64,000 nucleotides of DNA from Macquaria australasica (GCA_005408345.1 SEMN01000188.1:1-64000); one strand, 5' to 3'. Counted from the first letter of the stretch, positions 49,672 through 61,208 are shown. Notes: generated by a model from the sequence alone, not told the origin. Numbers and translations: made by a program.

Positions 49672-50680
49672 CTCGTGAAAGCACAGCGCTTGCAGGTAAA
49701 TGTTTGATGGGGTAATGAAGCTTTGGATAAACGGAACAAAAACAACCGGTGTTCTCCATCCGTCCCTTGATTCTAGTAGGCAAACACTGGAGTCTGTGTT
49801 TTTAAAGGCAAATACACATATCACATATCAGAGCCGCAGTTTATAGACAGTAAATTGAAGGTATGCCTGAATATACAACATGATATAATGGAGGTTGGAG
49901 AGGTTTCAATCCTGCCCGTAAGGGTAGGATTTGTATCAGTAACACATCATAATCTTCTTTTCTATAAAACACAATGTGAAGAATTGACCACAATACAAGG
50001 AACTGAACTCAAATGCCTTTTTTCAAAGTCCAACAAAGGCTTAGCATCATATCCCCCCATCACAAGGAAGTAATAAAATATACATTCTGTTTAGCATTAG
50101 TATGTCCTAACTCTGTGTTCCATGAACCTCTGAAATCGGGGATCCTGTTCAGATCTGAACTGGAATGGGAGAGATGGGAACCCAGAATATGGTGGCCACA
50201 AATCTCTCTGGGAGGATCAACAGCACAGTACTCTGCCTGTTCCATCAATATGCCAGACTCCACTTCTATATGACCAAAAGAAATCCGCTTCCATTTAGCT
50301 TGAGGACAAAGAAATGGTATATTTAGGGTGACAAGAAGGTCATGTGTGGTCACTACAGGGCTGCAGCAGCTATTCCTAAATCCATTTCTAAGTTTGTGCA
50401 TAAAGTCCTAAATTCTTAGTAACTGTACTAGTGATTTACTAAATTGAATTAATTAAAAACTTTGCTAGTAAAGTCTTTAGTAATGTGTAAATTGGTTGCT
50501 AGGAAACGTCTGTCCAATGAAAAGCAATCAACTATGTAAACAGGAAGACACTGTGGCACAAATGTTGTTGACATATCGTTTTGTAATTTGAGGTAAATTG
50601 TGTTATTTTTGTGAAATGTAATTTAAAATCTTCAGTTTACATCAAAAAACAGCATTTTATCAAGCTCTGTTGACCATATT
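49670..50680. other. Non-coding stretch
   Basis: Overlapping ORFs of 86 and 113 codons on opposite strands around 50013-50401 have no recognisable domain. Nothing else is visible. Confidence 0.4.
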
Positions 50681-51020
50681 TATAGCAGTAGCTATAGCAG
50701 TAGTTGTAGCAGTGGCAGTAGCAGTAATAGTAGCAGTAGCAGTGGCAGTAGCAGTGGCAGTAGCAGTAATAGTGGTAGTGGCAGTAGTAGTAGCAGTGGC
50801 AGTAGCAGTGGCAGTAGCAGTAGTAGTGGTAGTGGCAGTAGTAGTAGCAGTGGCAGTAGCAGTAGTAGTGGTAGTGGCAGTAGTAGTAGCAGTGGCAGTA
50901 GCAGTGGCAGTAGCAGTAGTAGTGGTAGTGGTAGTGGCAGTAGTAGTAGCAGTGGCAGTGGCAGTAGCAGTGGCAGTAGCAGTAATAGTAGCAGTGGCAG
51001 TAGCAGTAGTAGTGGTAGTG
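50681..51020 (+). repeat. Hexamer array AGT-RGY with nested higher-order units
   Basis: After a short imperfect start, nearly every six-base unit is AGT followed by AGC, GGC, AGT or GGT (rarely AAT), so almost all variation is at unit positions 4 and 6. Larger blocks starting AGTGGTAGTGGCAGTAGTAG repeat with lengths of about 54, 42 and 54 bases. Because three divides the period, all frames stay open, giving spurious ORFs of Val/Ala on the plus strand and Thr/Ala or Leu/Pro on the minus strand. No start, splice or conservation evidence supports coding. Confidence 0.9.
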
Positions 51021-51036
51021 TGACTGCTACCACTAC
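51009..51036. repeat. 10-bp inverted repeat closing the hexamer array
   Basis: GTAGTGGTAG (51009-51018), the spacer TGTGACTG and CTACCACTAC (51027-51036). The right arm is the array motif in reverse complement, so the array appears to fold back on itself at its right edge. Confidence 0.8.
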
Positions 51037-51049
51037 CATACATCTTGTA

Positions 51050-51110
51050 TAGACCCCAAGGTCGGCGGTTCGAATCCCGACTCCTGACTGTTCTGTGTTG
51101 CAGCGCAATT
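51050..51110 (+). mobile_element. tRNA-like B-box fragment, probable truncated SINE
   Basis: AAGGTCGGCGGTTCGAATCC then CGACTCCTGACTG contains a perfect polymerase III B-box (GGTTCGAATCC at 51067-51077). It resembles the T-arm and following body of a fish tRNA-derived SINE. The A-box half is absent: the hexamer array takes its place upstream. No cloverleaf can be drawn, so this is not an intact tRNA gene. Confidence 0.55.
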
Positions 51111-54100
51111 CATTTGCAATTTCAGCTTTTGCGCTGCATTTTCTCCAGGAAATACATTTTCTAGTCCATACTATGTCTTTTTCATGTCACGCTAAAACCG
51201 GTCATATATTAATTAACAAGCTAACGTAACTTTTGTCAGTTGGTTCATTAGCTGGGCAGCATTACCCTGGCAGTTCAGTGTAAATATTTAGTAGCAACTA
51301 GTCTCTATGCAAGAATTAGTTTGTGAGGTGCAACCGGTTTAAATTTAGTGATGCATAAATCTCCACTAAAAAATAAGAATATAATACCAATAAATAGGCT
51401 AAGTTTGAACTTACGAAGAGCTAGTGCAGCTAGTTACTAAGGAATACTTTGGAGGATTTCTCTGCAAGGCTAACACAAGGTGACTTTGATTTGAAATGAC
51501 TGACAAGGCCAGTGGCAGCAGTCATTACTGCAGAAGATAAATTTGGTAATGTAAACCTGAACTGTCAAAAGCTGTGGGTGTACTGCTCATTTGCGGTTTT
51601 CAATAAACCAAGTAGTGTTTTTCTTATCAGTAAAAATGAATATGTCTTTCAGGAATGAGTTCCTAATTCAATTATTGCAACATTGTACAAAAAGGGCAAA
51701 CAACCCTCAGTGATGTTGAACTGACATGAACTGATTCGGTATCAACAAGCATTTTTCTGTCCACCTCACAACATTTATTTTACCATCATTATAATTTTCC
51801 ACTTTAACCACAGGACAAACTATCCCAGGCTGTACCTATTATAATTAACTATCAAAATAAAGTATCCAATGGTTGTTGGATAAATACAATCATAGCAATC
51901 CCATGAATGTGTAATGATGCTGTAAAACATGCCTCGACAACCATTAAAATGCACACAAGACCACATTACAGGACAAGCGGTTCTATAATCTTCAGTAATC
52001 TCTGGTTGTACAGTTCGACATGCACTAGAGCATCCTCACCCCCCGTAGCTTCACGTCGTGACCTACCACCCCTGGCTTTTGCGTTTCATGTAAATATAGT
52101 GTGTAATAACACACTGTCAGAGCACAGATGCTATTATGGCCTTCCAACCAAGCAGAGGTCATCTTTGCCAGCCCGCCCAAAAGAGGGACCGCCTCACCAC
52201 CATGGTTAAAGGCCCTGCTTTCAACCAGACCAAAATGACAGACGTGATTTTATCTTTACATTTTGACCAGGGTTTTTGGTGGAGAGTGCTGAGAATCCTA
52301 TCTGAAACTTTACAAGGATTTAGCAGATACTCGCTGATTAGTGGAATTGTGTCCATTTTTTACATTGGGTAAACCATCTGAATCTTTGCTCTCTTTCGCC
52401 TGTGGCTGCTGATTCTGCGTGCTGCAAACTGCCCAAACGTTATGATAGGTGTCACACTGGCAAGGTGAGAGGGAGTCCAACGTAGCCCAGTGATTATGAG
52501 AAACAGGGAGTGAGCATTTGGCGTAGAGGCACGTATCCGCTACATTCCAGCTTTGAGACAGTCCAAGAAGACATTTACAAATGTCTCCATTTGAAAGTTC
52601 AGATACTGCAGAAAAGGTCTGGTCATTGTTACCGTGAAATACAACAGTTCAGTTCTATCACAACCATTCAAAATGTATTTATTTTTACAAGCCACAATTC
52701 AAAATACATGCTGCCAACTGGTTTTACTTAGCAGCAGAATGTATTACTTGGATACCCCAAAAAAACATCAGCAATGCAGTTTTCTTCTACTGAACACAAA
52801 GCCGTTCCCATCACTTTCGCAAACTGTTTACGAAGTGACATATTGAAAGCAGTTGTGCCAAAAAATGGGTAAGTTGAGTGCAATGCGGCACACATCTTGA
52901 TCTCTATACTCTAAAAATATTTCCAAGTAACACACAAGAAATAACCAAAAACACAAAATGAGTAATGTTTAAGATTTTATCAGCTTTTCCAGATGGCTGT
53001 GTTACATTGGACCAAACTGTAGGACTCTCTCTGGTGTCCAGATTTGAATTGAAGCCATCCTGTCAAGACGTTTGCACTATACTCACCTACTCCCCCCCCC
53101 CCCCCCCTCTGTGCCATGGGGAAAACATCGCTCTGTTCATTTATTAGTCACACTTTGAAGTCGTTCTCACCTTTCTCCTAAACTCCACTGATGGGTTGAG
53201 TTGAGCACTTGAGGCGCAAATTAAAAGTAAAGACCTTGAGGCATGGGGCCATCTGGTCTAGCTGGTCTGTCTTATGCCTCCACTGTAAACGTTTCATTAG
53301 CAAGCTGATTATTCTTTCCCCACAGGCTTAAAACCGCATGAGGAGTAAATTACCCTAAGGCAGCTATACTGTACACAGTGAGAACAAGCTATGAGAGAGC
53401 TGTCAAAACTACATCAACAACAACTAAGCATGTTTGCTTTTGGATTTTAAACTGAACATATGGTAAAAAATTGGCACATGGAGAAAATATGCAATACCAC
53501 CATAAGGAATAAATAAGTCCTTATAGGTTTACATTTCACAAAACAGCAGTTTCCACGTTTGTTTTCTTGTATGCAGTCAGTGTGTGGTTGAAAATGTGCA
53601 GGAGACCCCAGAAGAATGAGATGGCTGCACTACTGTGAGGGGCGAGGTGCTGTGTCTTAACATGCTCTTCAACTCTTCAACAGACACGGCTAGAAAAAAA
53701 GACTTGCATGGGAGTGGACTGGTGTCAGTGAGTACCTGGAGGTTTGTGTGCACGGGAGAGTCCAACAAAAGGTGTAATTACTTATGTAATTACTTATGCT
53801 TACTACTAATTAAAGTAGTAATTACTTATGCTATTATTTATACACTAATTTATCAAATTGCTAAGAGAAAATAAAGAGCTAACTTTAATCAGTTCAATGG
53901 TTGGGTAGGCAGTATTTTTTTGGCGTCATTGGGCAAAAATGCCATAATAACATTCAGCATATTGTAATTCAAGTGGTCTGAGAGAAAACCTGTACTTCTG
54001 CCCTCCTCTTGGCTCTGTTTTCAGGCTTTAGAAAATCTATCCTGTGACGGTAGACTTTAGCCAATCATAGGTCATTTCAGAGAGACTGTGCATTCGTATT

Positions 54101-54550
54101 GGCTGAGCTACAAATGCAAATGTGTGTGAACGTCCCTTCAGATGGTGAAAGCCTGATTCAGTGGCAGAAAATCCTGCAACTAGTGATAAATTTCCAATAA
54201 CCTCCTTTGCCTATAACTGTGTATAGTACAAAACAACATGTCCCGGCTCCACGCGGAGCTTCGGGCTCATTATGTTGAGGCGGAGTGATACGAGGGAGCA
54301 GAGAGAGAGGCGGAAGGTTTTGCATAGGTTGCACAGATTTTGCCTACCCCAGCTTTAAGGGGAAATCCACCTGGAAATATCAATATAGTTGTTTCACCAT
54401 TGTACAGCTTAATTCCATTTGTCAATTTGGAGTCTGTCTCCTTAAGTTTTGGACACACTGTAGTCATGATGTAACCCAGAGAGAAATAACAATTGAACAC
54501 AACACACATCACCTGGGATACAATGACAGCACCTGTTGCAGTCCCATTAA
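51111..54550. other. Non-coding stretch
   Basis: No supported exon. There is a C16 run at 53092-53107 and a cluster of TAATTACTTATG direct repeats at 53773-53830. About 54040-54350 (AGCCAATCATAGGTCATTTC, CCTTCAGATGGTGAAAGCC, GCGGAAGGTTTTGCATAGGT, CCCCAGCTTTAAG) reads like an old interspersed element I cannot classify. Confidence 0.4.
53092..53107 (+). repeat. Poly-C tract
   Basis: Sixteen consecutive C between CTACT and TCTGTGCC. Confidence 0.9.
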
Positions 54551-54554
54551 ACAC

Positions 54555-55035
54555 AAATTAAATCTGCACTAGTCATTATTTTTATATTAACAACGGATCA
54601 AATGACCACATGTAATGTAAAAGGGATCGCTCGTAGTGACAAGCCCACAGAGAATCACCAACTCTGCAGTTCCCCTCAGCTGTACGTAGCGTTTTAATGT
54701 CTTTTAGCTTACTGTTCTGAGTTCACTTTTATGAACACCCATTAAAGCAGCTGCAGGCAGCTATTTTTTTTAACAATAAAAACCCCCACTGTACACTACC
54801 TATCCAGCACCAAATGGCAGACAGACAAAGTTAGCGACTAGCTGGTGAACAGTGGGCAAGCTAAAGAGCCAAATATTACTCTTAGGCATTGTTAAGTTAA
54901 AAGGAGGGTGAGTATTGGACCTACATTTGTCAAAAGACCAGAAAAACAACTCAAAAATGAATGCTAATGTTGCTTTGTATCAGCTGGATAGGCAACAGTT
55001 TCCTAACATTAGCCAAGACAACCTTTATAAAGTGT
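54555..55035 (+). mobile_element. Family A nonautonomous element, copy 5 (3'-truncated)
   Basis: Begins ATTAAATCTGCACTAGTCAT (left terminus). It carries GATCGCTCGTAGTGACAAGC, CACAGAGAATCACCAAC, CAGCACCAAATGGCAGACAG, AGTTAGCGACTAGCTGG, GTATTGGACCTACATTTGTC and AATGAATGCTAATGTTGC. Similarity fades after ACCTTTATAAAG, so the CCAAGTGG right terminus is missing. Confidence 0.7.
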
Positions 55036-57592
55036 GTTGGAGGAAAAGAAGTCCAGCTTTGGGCCAGATTTCAAGTCTCAAATAGGTTCAAAAAGACACT
55101 GGAGATGATCAGATCTTGATGCAATAGAGTTTATTTCTTCACAGAAAATAAACCCGAGTTAGCCCCGGAGCTGAACTAAAGACAGAGTGCTTACACAAAA
55201 GAAACCAACCCATTCTAGGTGGAGATCAGTGATCAGTGATTTACCTTTTTCCCAAAGAACAACCTATCACTGCTCTGTAAATAATGGTGACATAATCTCT
55301 AAACTGGGATGGCCCGACCCCTGTTTGGCAGTTCTGGCCTGTTTGTTGACTCCAGTTAACTTTGGAAAGTGTCCACCAAACGCAGGTGCGAACCCTTATC
55401 TGGACTTTCCCAGCTACCTTTTTTGAAAACAATATGCTGCTAGCTATGCTCCCACTGCCATATGCAGCAGCAGTGGCATGTCACCCCCCCACCCCCCCCA
55501 CCCCCCCCCACACACACACACACACAGGTGTGGGGCAGTGTATGTGTGTACACCCTCTGATGCCACTCATACACACACACACAATCTATCCTAGTGCCAA
55601 GTAGACACACGTACACACACAGAGCAGTGATCTTTCCACACACCCACACCCTCCCCTTCATGCAGGCCTCACATTTGAAATGGATACAGATGATATATGC
55701 TGAGTACAGTGATTATCATTTACTATTCTATAACACAGCAAACTTTAACAAGTGATAACGTATAACAATGCTGTGTTTTGCTACCCCTAAGTGGTGTAAA
55801 TAATAAATTCCTACTGCTTTAAGCAATATTCTTCATATTAGCACTGAATCCAATGTCTCCATGTGAAATCAAACCCAGCTCTAGGCAGCTTTGAGCCTTT
55901 TTTCTCTAGCACCACCTTCAGGTGAAAATGTCAACTTTGTACACAAAATACAGTATATAATGGTTTGGTTACAATTTGTTGTGGGTATTCATGGAGCCCA
56001 GAGGATAAACCCTAATGACCCTGGCCTAAATTTCTATTTGTACATGCTTCATAACAGGTTACAAGATTACAGATAACAAAAAGATTACAAATGAGGTTTA
56101 CTTTACACTTTTCATGCTCCCCAGAGGAACTCTGTCCAGTTTGGCTATTAGCTCAAATTCTAAACTGTCTAAACCAGGCAGGTCACTAACGTATGGCTGG
56201 TTTTTAATGACCGTTTAGCTTCAAATTTGCTGCAAGTGATCATGACGAGGAAGAGTCCTTTTGCTTTTTGGATTCTGTGACCTTCTCAAAGGCCGCCATG
56301 AGGTCAAACTTAACATTTTTAGCCCCCCTCCAAGAATACCATAGCTGTCAGTACACAGTCACAGTCAGCATGTTTTACACTTTTACTCTTGTGTCTTTCC
56401 TGCACACACCAGTCAGAGTGGCAGAGCAGTTGAGGACACCGTTGTTTCTCTCCAGTGTCTCTTAATAATGGAGGCATGGGCTGAACTCCTACCACTCAGT
56501 CATTTAGGTAATAGTTTACTATGATTCGAGATTGTGCAGTAGAGGGACACAGGGTACCAACAATGGCCCTGATTGATTCCATGACTCGCCATATCAAAAT
56601 TTTAAATGGCAAGAGATGGACAAAAAGTTTAACGAGGACAGACCATTTGCTCATGGAAGCACTGATAAAATGGAAAGGTCTTAAAACTTTACAGCAGGAC
56701 AAAAGTTCGCACAGTGGCCATGATGTAAAATTCTTTTCCGCAGTTTTACAATTTTAAATCTTTAAATCAAAGTGCTACTGTAACTGAAAAATGGTAGTTC
56801 TTCTTCTGTTTTGCCTACAGGGTGAACAGCTGGCTGAAAAATCAAAATCGAATGCAATAAATGTGTTCAACAAGTTGTAAATTCCCAGACTTTCTCTTAA
56901 TCCCATGACCAGTGGCAACCCCGTAGGACAGGTAACTTTGCTTCTTGCTGCCAAAATGACTGTAAATACCACCAAATGTTTTCACCAATTCTGATTATTT
57001 TATTTTATTTAAAAACCACAGATCCATTATATTAGTACAATAAGAGCCAGTTCATGTCAAACTAAATAAAGATTAGAGCAGAATGGAACACATACAATCA
57101 AAATGAACAGCACAGAGAGGCAGACTCACAAATTCAACCAAATAATCCCCACAGTATCCAACTCTTATTTAAGAGGAAATTAAATTATGTGCATTATGTT
57201 GACGCTAAAGTACAGTTTCACCATATAGTGTATGAAGTCATTTTCTCCTTGCAACAGAATGTGGTTCTCTGATCCAGAGGTACTGTAACAGTCTTTTAGC
57301 TGGAGGACACAGAGGGACATGGAGCCCATCTGGATGCTGCTTCCCGATTCGATGGTCAACAAAGTGTCTTTTCCTGGCTGCTCTCCACTGATTGGATGAA
57401 TGAAGAGGGAAAGGAGAGAGCGTGGAGTTCAGGGCTACCAGAAGTTGGCTCTGGAAGAGGAGAGAGGTTCAATAAGTTAAAGGGAATATCTTGGCGATTC
57501 ATAGTGGACGGCAGATGAGGAGGAAAAGTGAGGCTGGATGGAGATGGTGAGCAGTGGGGATGAGAGGTGACATGTTGCATTAAATTAAATAT
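55036..57592. other. Non-coding stretch downstream of bckdhb
   Basis: No exon is supported. The C/CA repeat at 55483 is listed separately. Overlapping ORFs around 56496-56757 have no domain signature. Confidence 0.4.
55483..55527 (+). repeat. C-rich run merging into (CA)n
   Basis: Three C runs separated by single A bases pass into about nine CA units. Less regular ACACACAC patches follow to about 55620. Confidence 0.85.
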
Positions 57593-59251
57593 TTTATTAA
57601 TGGTTCCTTCCATCTTATAATTGAGGCCAACAGTTGAATGGCTGTAACTCAAGATGACAGTGACAATTAAAAAGGGATTACGAAAGAGTCTGGCAGACTG
57701 ACTGTCCCATCTCAAAGGATTATTCAACACTTCTGCAACGAATGAAAGGCAATAACATGCCTACAGGATGAGATAGCAGTATGGGGTTACACAACTAAAT
57801 GGGGCATATGCATGACATGTAGGCCCTGTTAACACTTGGCACTATAATCAGTCTTGGGTGGTCAGTCGGCAGCTCTAAATACAGGTGTGAATACACCGAA
57901 AACAGATGCTTCAGAATCCTCTAAACACTCAAGCTACACATTGGGAGGCTTTAGTATGTCCACCTATGGAAAGTATACACAAGCACATCCTTGAGCAAAT
58001 TGACGGCTTTGTAGGGTCGAGCTTTATGTCAAAGTTTTGCTGGGGCTTCTGTCACTCAGGAAAACTGATTTAGGGTTGCAACCAACAATTTTCATTATCG
58101 ATTAATCTGCTGATTATTTTCTTAATAAATGGATGAATCATTTGCTCTATAGAACGTAAAAAATAGTAAAAAATAGTAAAAAAGAAAAATGCCCATCATA
58201 ATTTTCCAGAGCCCATGTTGACATATTTTAACTGCTTGGTTTGTTTTCGACCAGCGATTTACTATCATAGAAGACAAAAAAACCCAAAAACCTAAATTGT
58301 CGCTGGTTAATTTTCTCTCGATCAACTAATCACTAGTTTCAGCTCCAGACCCACTCCCCCTCAACATTTCAGACACACCTGAGAAAGGCATATAGGTAAC
58401 ACTTATTGCAGCCTGTCTCTAGCTAGCTAGCTAAGCTTATTATGCTATGCAGAAGCAAGATGGAATGCTATGTTTAATGGATATTTAATGATGTTAAAGA
58501 TGTTAAAATAATTCTCTTCAGTGCAGGAACAATGTTGATCCCTTTTGTTTTGTGTACAATTTTCTAATTGTATTAGATTTTTCCCACCTGCATAAATCCT
58601 TTAATGGTGTACTTAAGCAACGTGTTGCATGACTCCCAGAAACTTAAATCATTATTATATTATTCACTGCAGGTGGATAAACAGAAAGTCAGGAAAGTGT
58701 CCAAGATAGCAACACCACACCCCAACCAATAGTCACATTTGTAGAATGCATATGTTTTAAAGCACCCACACCGTTTTTAGCCTGTATACAAACTGCGACT
58801 GCAATTTTCTTCTTTAGCTATATGGCCAAGTACAAATGTGCATTTTCTTCTATTTAGCAATTGCATCTCAGATAAAATCCAATGTGAGCTGGGAAATAAA
58901 ATACAATCCCACTTGGTTACTAGAGCTGCATTTCAGATGTCACATGATACTATGTCTGAATAGGACCCTGGAATCTGCATTAGCCTGTGATGTCTGGATA
59001 AGAAAAAACTATATGTCTAGCAGAGGATCATATTAAACAGATAAGTATAAAGAGTGCAATTAAATGTTCTCTCTAATGATGGCTGTTTGTTACTGAGGGC
59101 AGGTCAGAGTACTACATTACTGGAATAAATAATGAAGATTATGGGGCAATTGTTGACAGGCCTTCATATACACTAAGTGTTAAATTACATAATGTCCCTT
59201 CATCAGTTTCCTTCAAAGGAAGCCGTCAGATCTTTCCTACCTGACAAGGGT
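57593..59251 (-). other. bckdhb: Possible bckdhb 3' UTR (extent uncertain)
   Basis: On the minus strand this follows the bckdhb stop codon. The first canonical AATAAA hexamer I find downstream is the complement of TTTATT at 57593-57598, about 1.65 kb from the stop. Variant ATTAAA signals occur nearer, at 58600-58605, 58484-58489 and 58473-58478. Which one is used cannot be told from sequence. The 124-codon ORF at 57356-57730 lies around this boundary and shows no domain. Confidence 0.25.
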
Positions 59252-59392
59252 TCAGTAGTTGATCATCCTCTTGATTGCTTCAAAGCACTTCCACTTGTCT
59301 GGGATGTAGAAGGGTTCAAAGATGTGAGGGAAGGGGGTGTCGTAACCACAGACCCTAGTGATGGGAGCCTCCAGGTTAAGGAAGCACTCCTC
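59252..59392 (-). CDS. bckdhb: bckdhb last coding exon: E1-beta of branched-chain keto acid dehydrogenase (C-terminus)
   Basis: The exon encodes 46 residues and a TGA stop. It starts EECFLNLEAP, contains RVCGYDTPFPHIFEPFYIPD and ends KRMINY. This matches the C-terminal exon of vertebrate BCKDHB as I recall it, with a few conservative changes (for example CFEAIKRMINY against human CYDALRKMINY). The protein is the beta subunit of the mitochondrial alpha2-beta2 E1 decarboxylase, which acts on the keto acids of leucine, isoleucine and valine using thiamine diphosphate. Loss of it causes maple syrup urine disease in people. This part belongs to the transketolase C-terminal domain, at the subunit interface. 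The exon starts in phase 0 directly after a CAG acceptor (minus strand) with a long pyrimidine tract. The frame is intact. All other exons lie beyond the right edge. Confidence 0.95.
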   Translation of the reverse strand, partial: EECFLNLEAPITRVCGYDTPFPHIFEPFYIPDKWKCFEAIKRMINY

Positions 59393-59423
59393 CTGCAAGG
59401 AAAAAAAGAAAAGAAAAAAAAAC
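59393..59423 (-). promoter_or_regulatory. bckdhb: 3' splice site and polypyrimidine tract of bckdhb last intron
   Basis: Minus strand: a run of T with scattered C (TTTTTTTTCTTTTC, TTTTTTTCC) leads to TTGCAG immediately before GAGGAG. This is a strong U2-type acceptor. It fixes the exon boundary at 59392 and rules out the upstream methionine of the overlapping ORF as a real start. Confidence 0.9.
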
Positions 59424-60358
59424 CCAGATGAGGACAAATACTTTCATTATTGGTTGAATGCTGTCAGTGCTCATGATTCATTCAGGCAGGGGAAGCCAAG
59501 CTAACATGTTCAGACTGCAACAGCTCTGATCCTTAAGTGTTTGTCACTCTGATAAACCCACTGACAGAAAGAAATAGGCTGCTGCATGTCACCAGTATGT
59601 TCAGTCGAGACATGGGTCTGGTTTACCCCTTCTCAATGCTTGGGGAGTTTATCCCCGGTTTCCAACACTTTCAAGAGGGGCTATATGATATTGATTGAAA
59701 AAACAAGTATAAAATGATTAATTTAGAACTGATCAAACAACTTGACAACTTCATTTCATTTTTATTGCCATGTCTGACTTATATGATACAAGCCAAAATG
59801 GATCATTCAGGCTCCTCAGAGCGGGCAAGTGCTCACGCAATTTGGCCAGAGTGCAAAACAAGCCATGACTCGTGTCTCTATATTGGCTTTTGACCTCTTC
59901 CCATGGAGACAAAGCAGAAAGAAGTTGGCCAAAACACTCCAAATGGGACAAACCCCCTGATGAGTTAAATGAACACACTTGGACGTGTGCGCACACATTT
60001 GCAGAAACAGACCTGAAGTACCCTCTTTCAGATTAAACTGACCTGCAAACAACTTAAGCCACGCAAACAAAAGTTAACTCAGAAGAAACTGCACAGCACC
60101 CTCTTTGTGTGTTGCCCGTTTGTGCATGCACAGCCTGTCTCTGACAGAGACACAGAACAGATTTTGACCTGTTTCTTGTGACACTGACAGCATCACCATC
60201 CGTGTAATCCCACATTACAAACCCACCAATTGGCTGCCATGGAGCAGTTTGGCAGGACAGGACTTGTATGTTTCACACTATGTTTTTCAGTTCTTATAAA
60301 ACATCTGGCAGAGTCCAGGGGAATGTCAGACTTGATGAGGAGCCTTTTGTGCTTTTGT

Positions 60359-60392
60359 ACTTTTTTTTTTTATAGCCTGTAAAAAAAAAAAA
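60359..60392. repeat. Poly-T / poly-A inverted pair
   Basis: About 12 T, the nine-base spacer ATAGCCTGT, then 12 A, so the two homopolymers can pair as a hairpin. Slippage is likely here. Confidence 0.7.
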
Positions 60393-60617
60393 CACAACAC
60401 AACAAGAGAAAAAGAGAGAGACTGCAGCAGACGTTTGCCGCTCTGTGTGCATGTGGATTTGACATGTTACAGTGAGGAGCTTTCCCGCCTGGACGACAGG
60501 CCTTGGGTTGAATCACTGAATTCAGAGGATTGCCAAGTAGGAAGACAAATCCAGAATGATCAACTTTGGATGCAAGAAGCAATTAATAATGAAGGGAACC
60601 AGACCACACGCCACAGT

Positions 60618-61072
60618 CTTGTTCTACAGCCACGCTAGCAGCTCTGTGAGGCTGTCTAAATGCTAACGTCAGCATACTAACATGCTCACAACACTAAAAT
60701 GCTGATGTTTAGCAGGTATAAATATTTACCATGTTCGCCGACATAGCATGCATTGCATAGCATAGCATGCTAACACTTGCTGATTAGCAATAAACACAAA
60801 GTACAACTGAGGCTGATGAGAACACCATTAGCTTTCCTCATACATCAAAAGACAAATACAAATTTTGACCTGATGATGGCACGCTAAATGAAGGGTTAAG
60901 GGATCACCAATTTTATTAAAATTCATCTTGAGGCAGACATGAATGGGTGTACCAAATTTTATAGGAAACCTTCCAATAGCTTTTGAGATATTTCAGACTT
61001 GACCAAAGTGGTGAACTGAGGTATCAACCAACATTACCATCCCTAGAGTCACGTCGTTAGCATGGCTAAAAT
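60618..61072 (+). repeat. Family B dispersed repeat, long copy in bckdhb intron
   Basis: Collinear with the 5890 copy: ACAGCCACGCTAGCAGCTCT, ATGCTGATGTTTAGCAGGTA, GCATGCTAACACTTGCTGAT, AACACAAAGTACAACTGAGG, GACCTGATGATGGCACGCTA, GAGATATTTCAGACTTGACC and a closing CGTTAGCATGGCTAAAA. Both ends appear present, so this copy is the best in the window for defining the family's length (about 455 bases). It lies antisense to bckdhb. Confidence 0.75.
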
Positions 61073-61208
61073 ATCACGCATATACTTCTATATATATGTG
61101 GCAAGGTAGGATGGCTGTGGAGGTGATGTTGTTACATCTCTAACAGGGCGCTCAAACTGGCCTGATGATACAAACCAAACCATGTCCTTTTGCACCAATA
61201 ATGGATCC

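Noticed and set aside
49551..49824. ORFs with long His-Thr repeats
   Set aside because: They are translations of the (GT)n microsatellite on the minus strand.
50660..51108. Long ORFs of up to 138 codons on both strands rich in Val/Ala, Thr/Ala or Leu/Pro
   Set aside because: They are produced by the period-3-compatible hexamer array. All frames stay open, and there is no start context, splice site or domain.
51050..51110. Possible tRNA gene around the perfect B-box
   Set aside because: No A-box, acceptor stem or cloverleaf can be formed with the sequence upstream. It fits a truncated SINE better.
57356..57730. 124-codon minus-strand ORF downstream of bckdhb
   Set aside because: No domain. 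It lies around the probable 3' UTR boundary, and serine/proline-rich composition follows from pyrimidine-rich sequence.
59393..59437. Upstream methionine and phenylalanine-rich extension of the ORF over the bckdhb exon
   Set aside because: It is the translated polypyrimidine tract of the intron. The CAG acceptor at 59393-59395 and protein similarity place the exon start at 59392.
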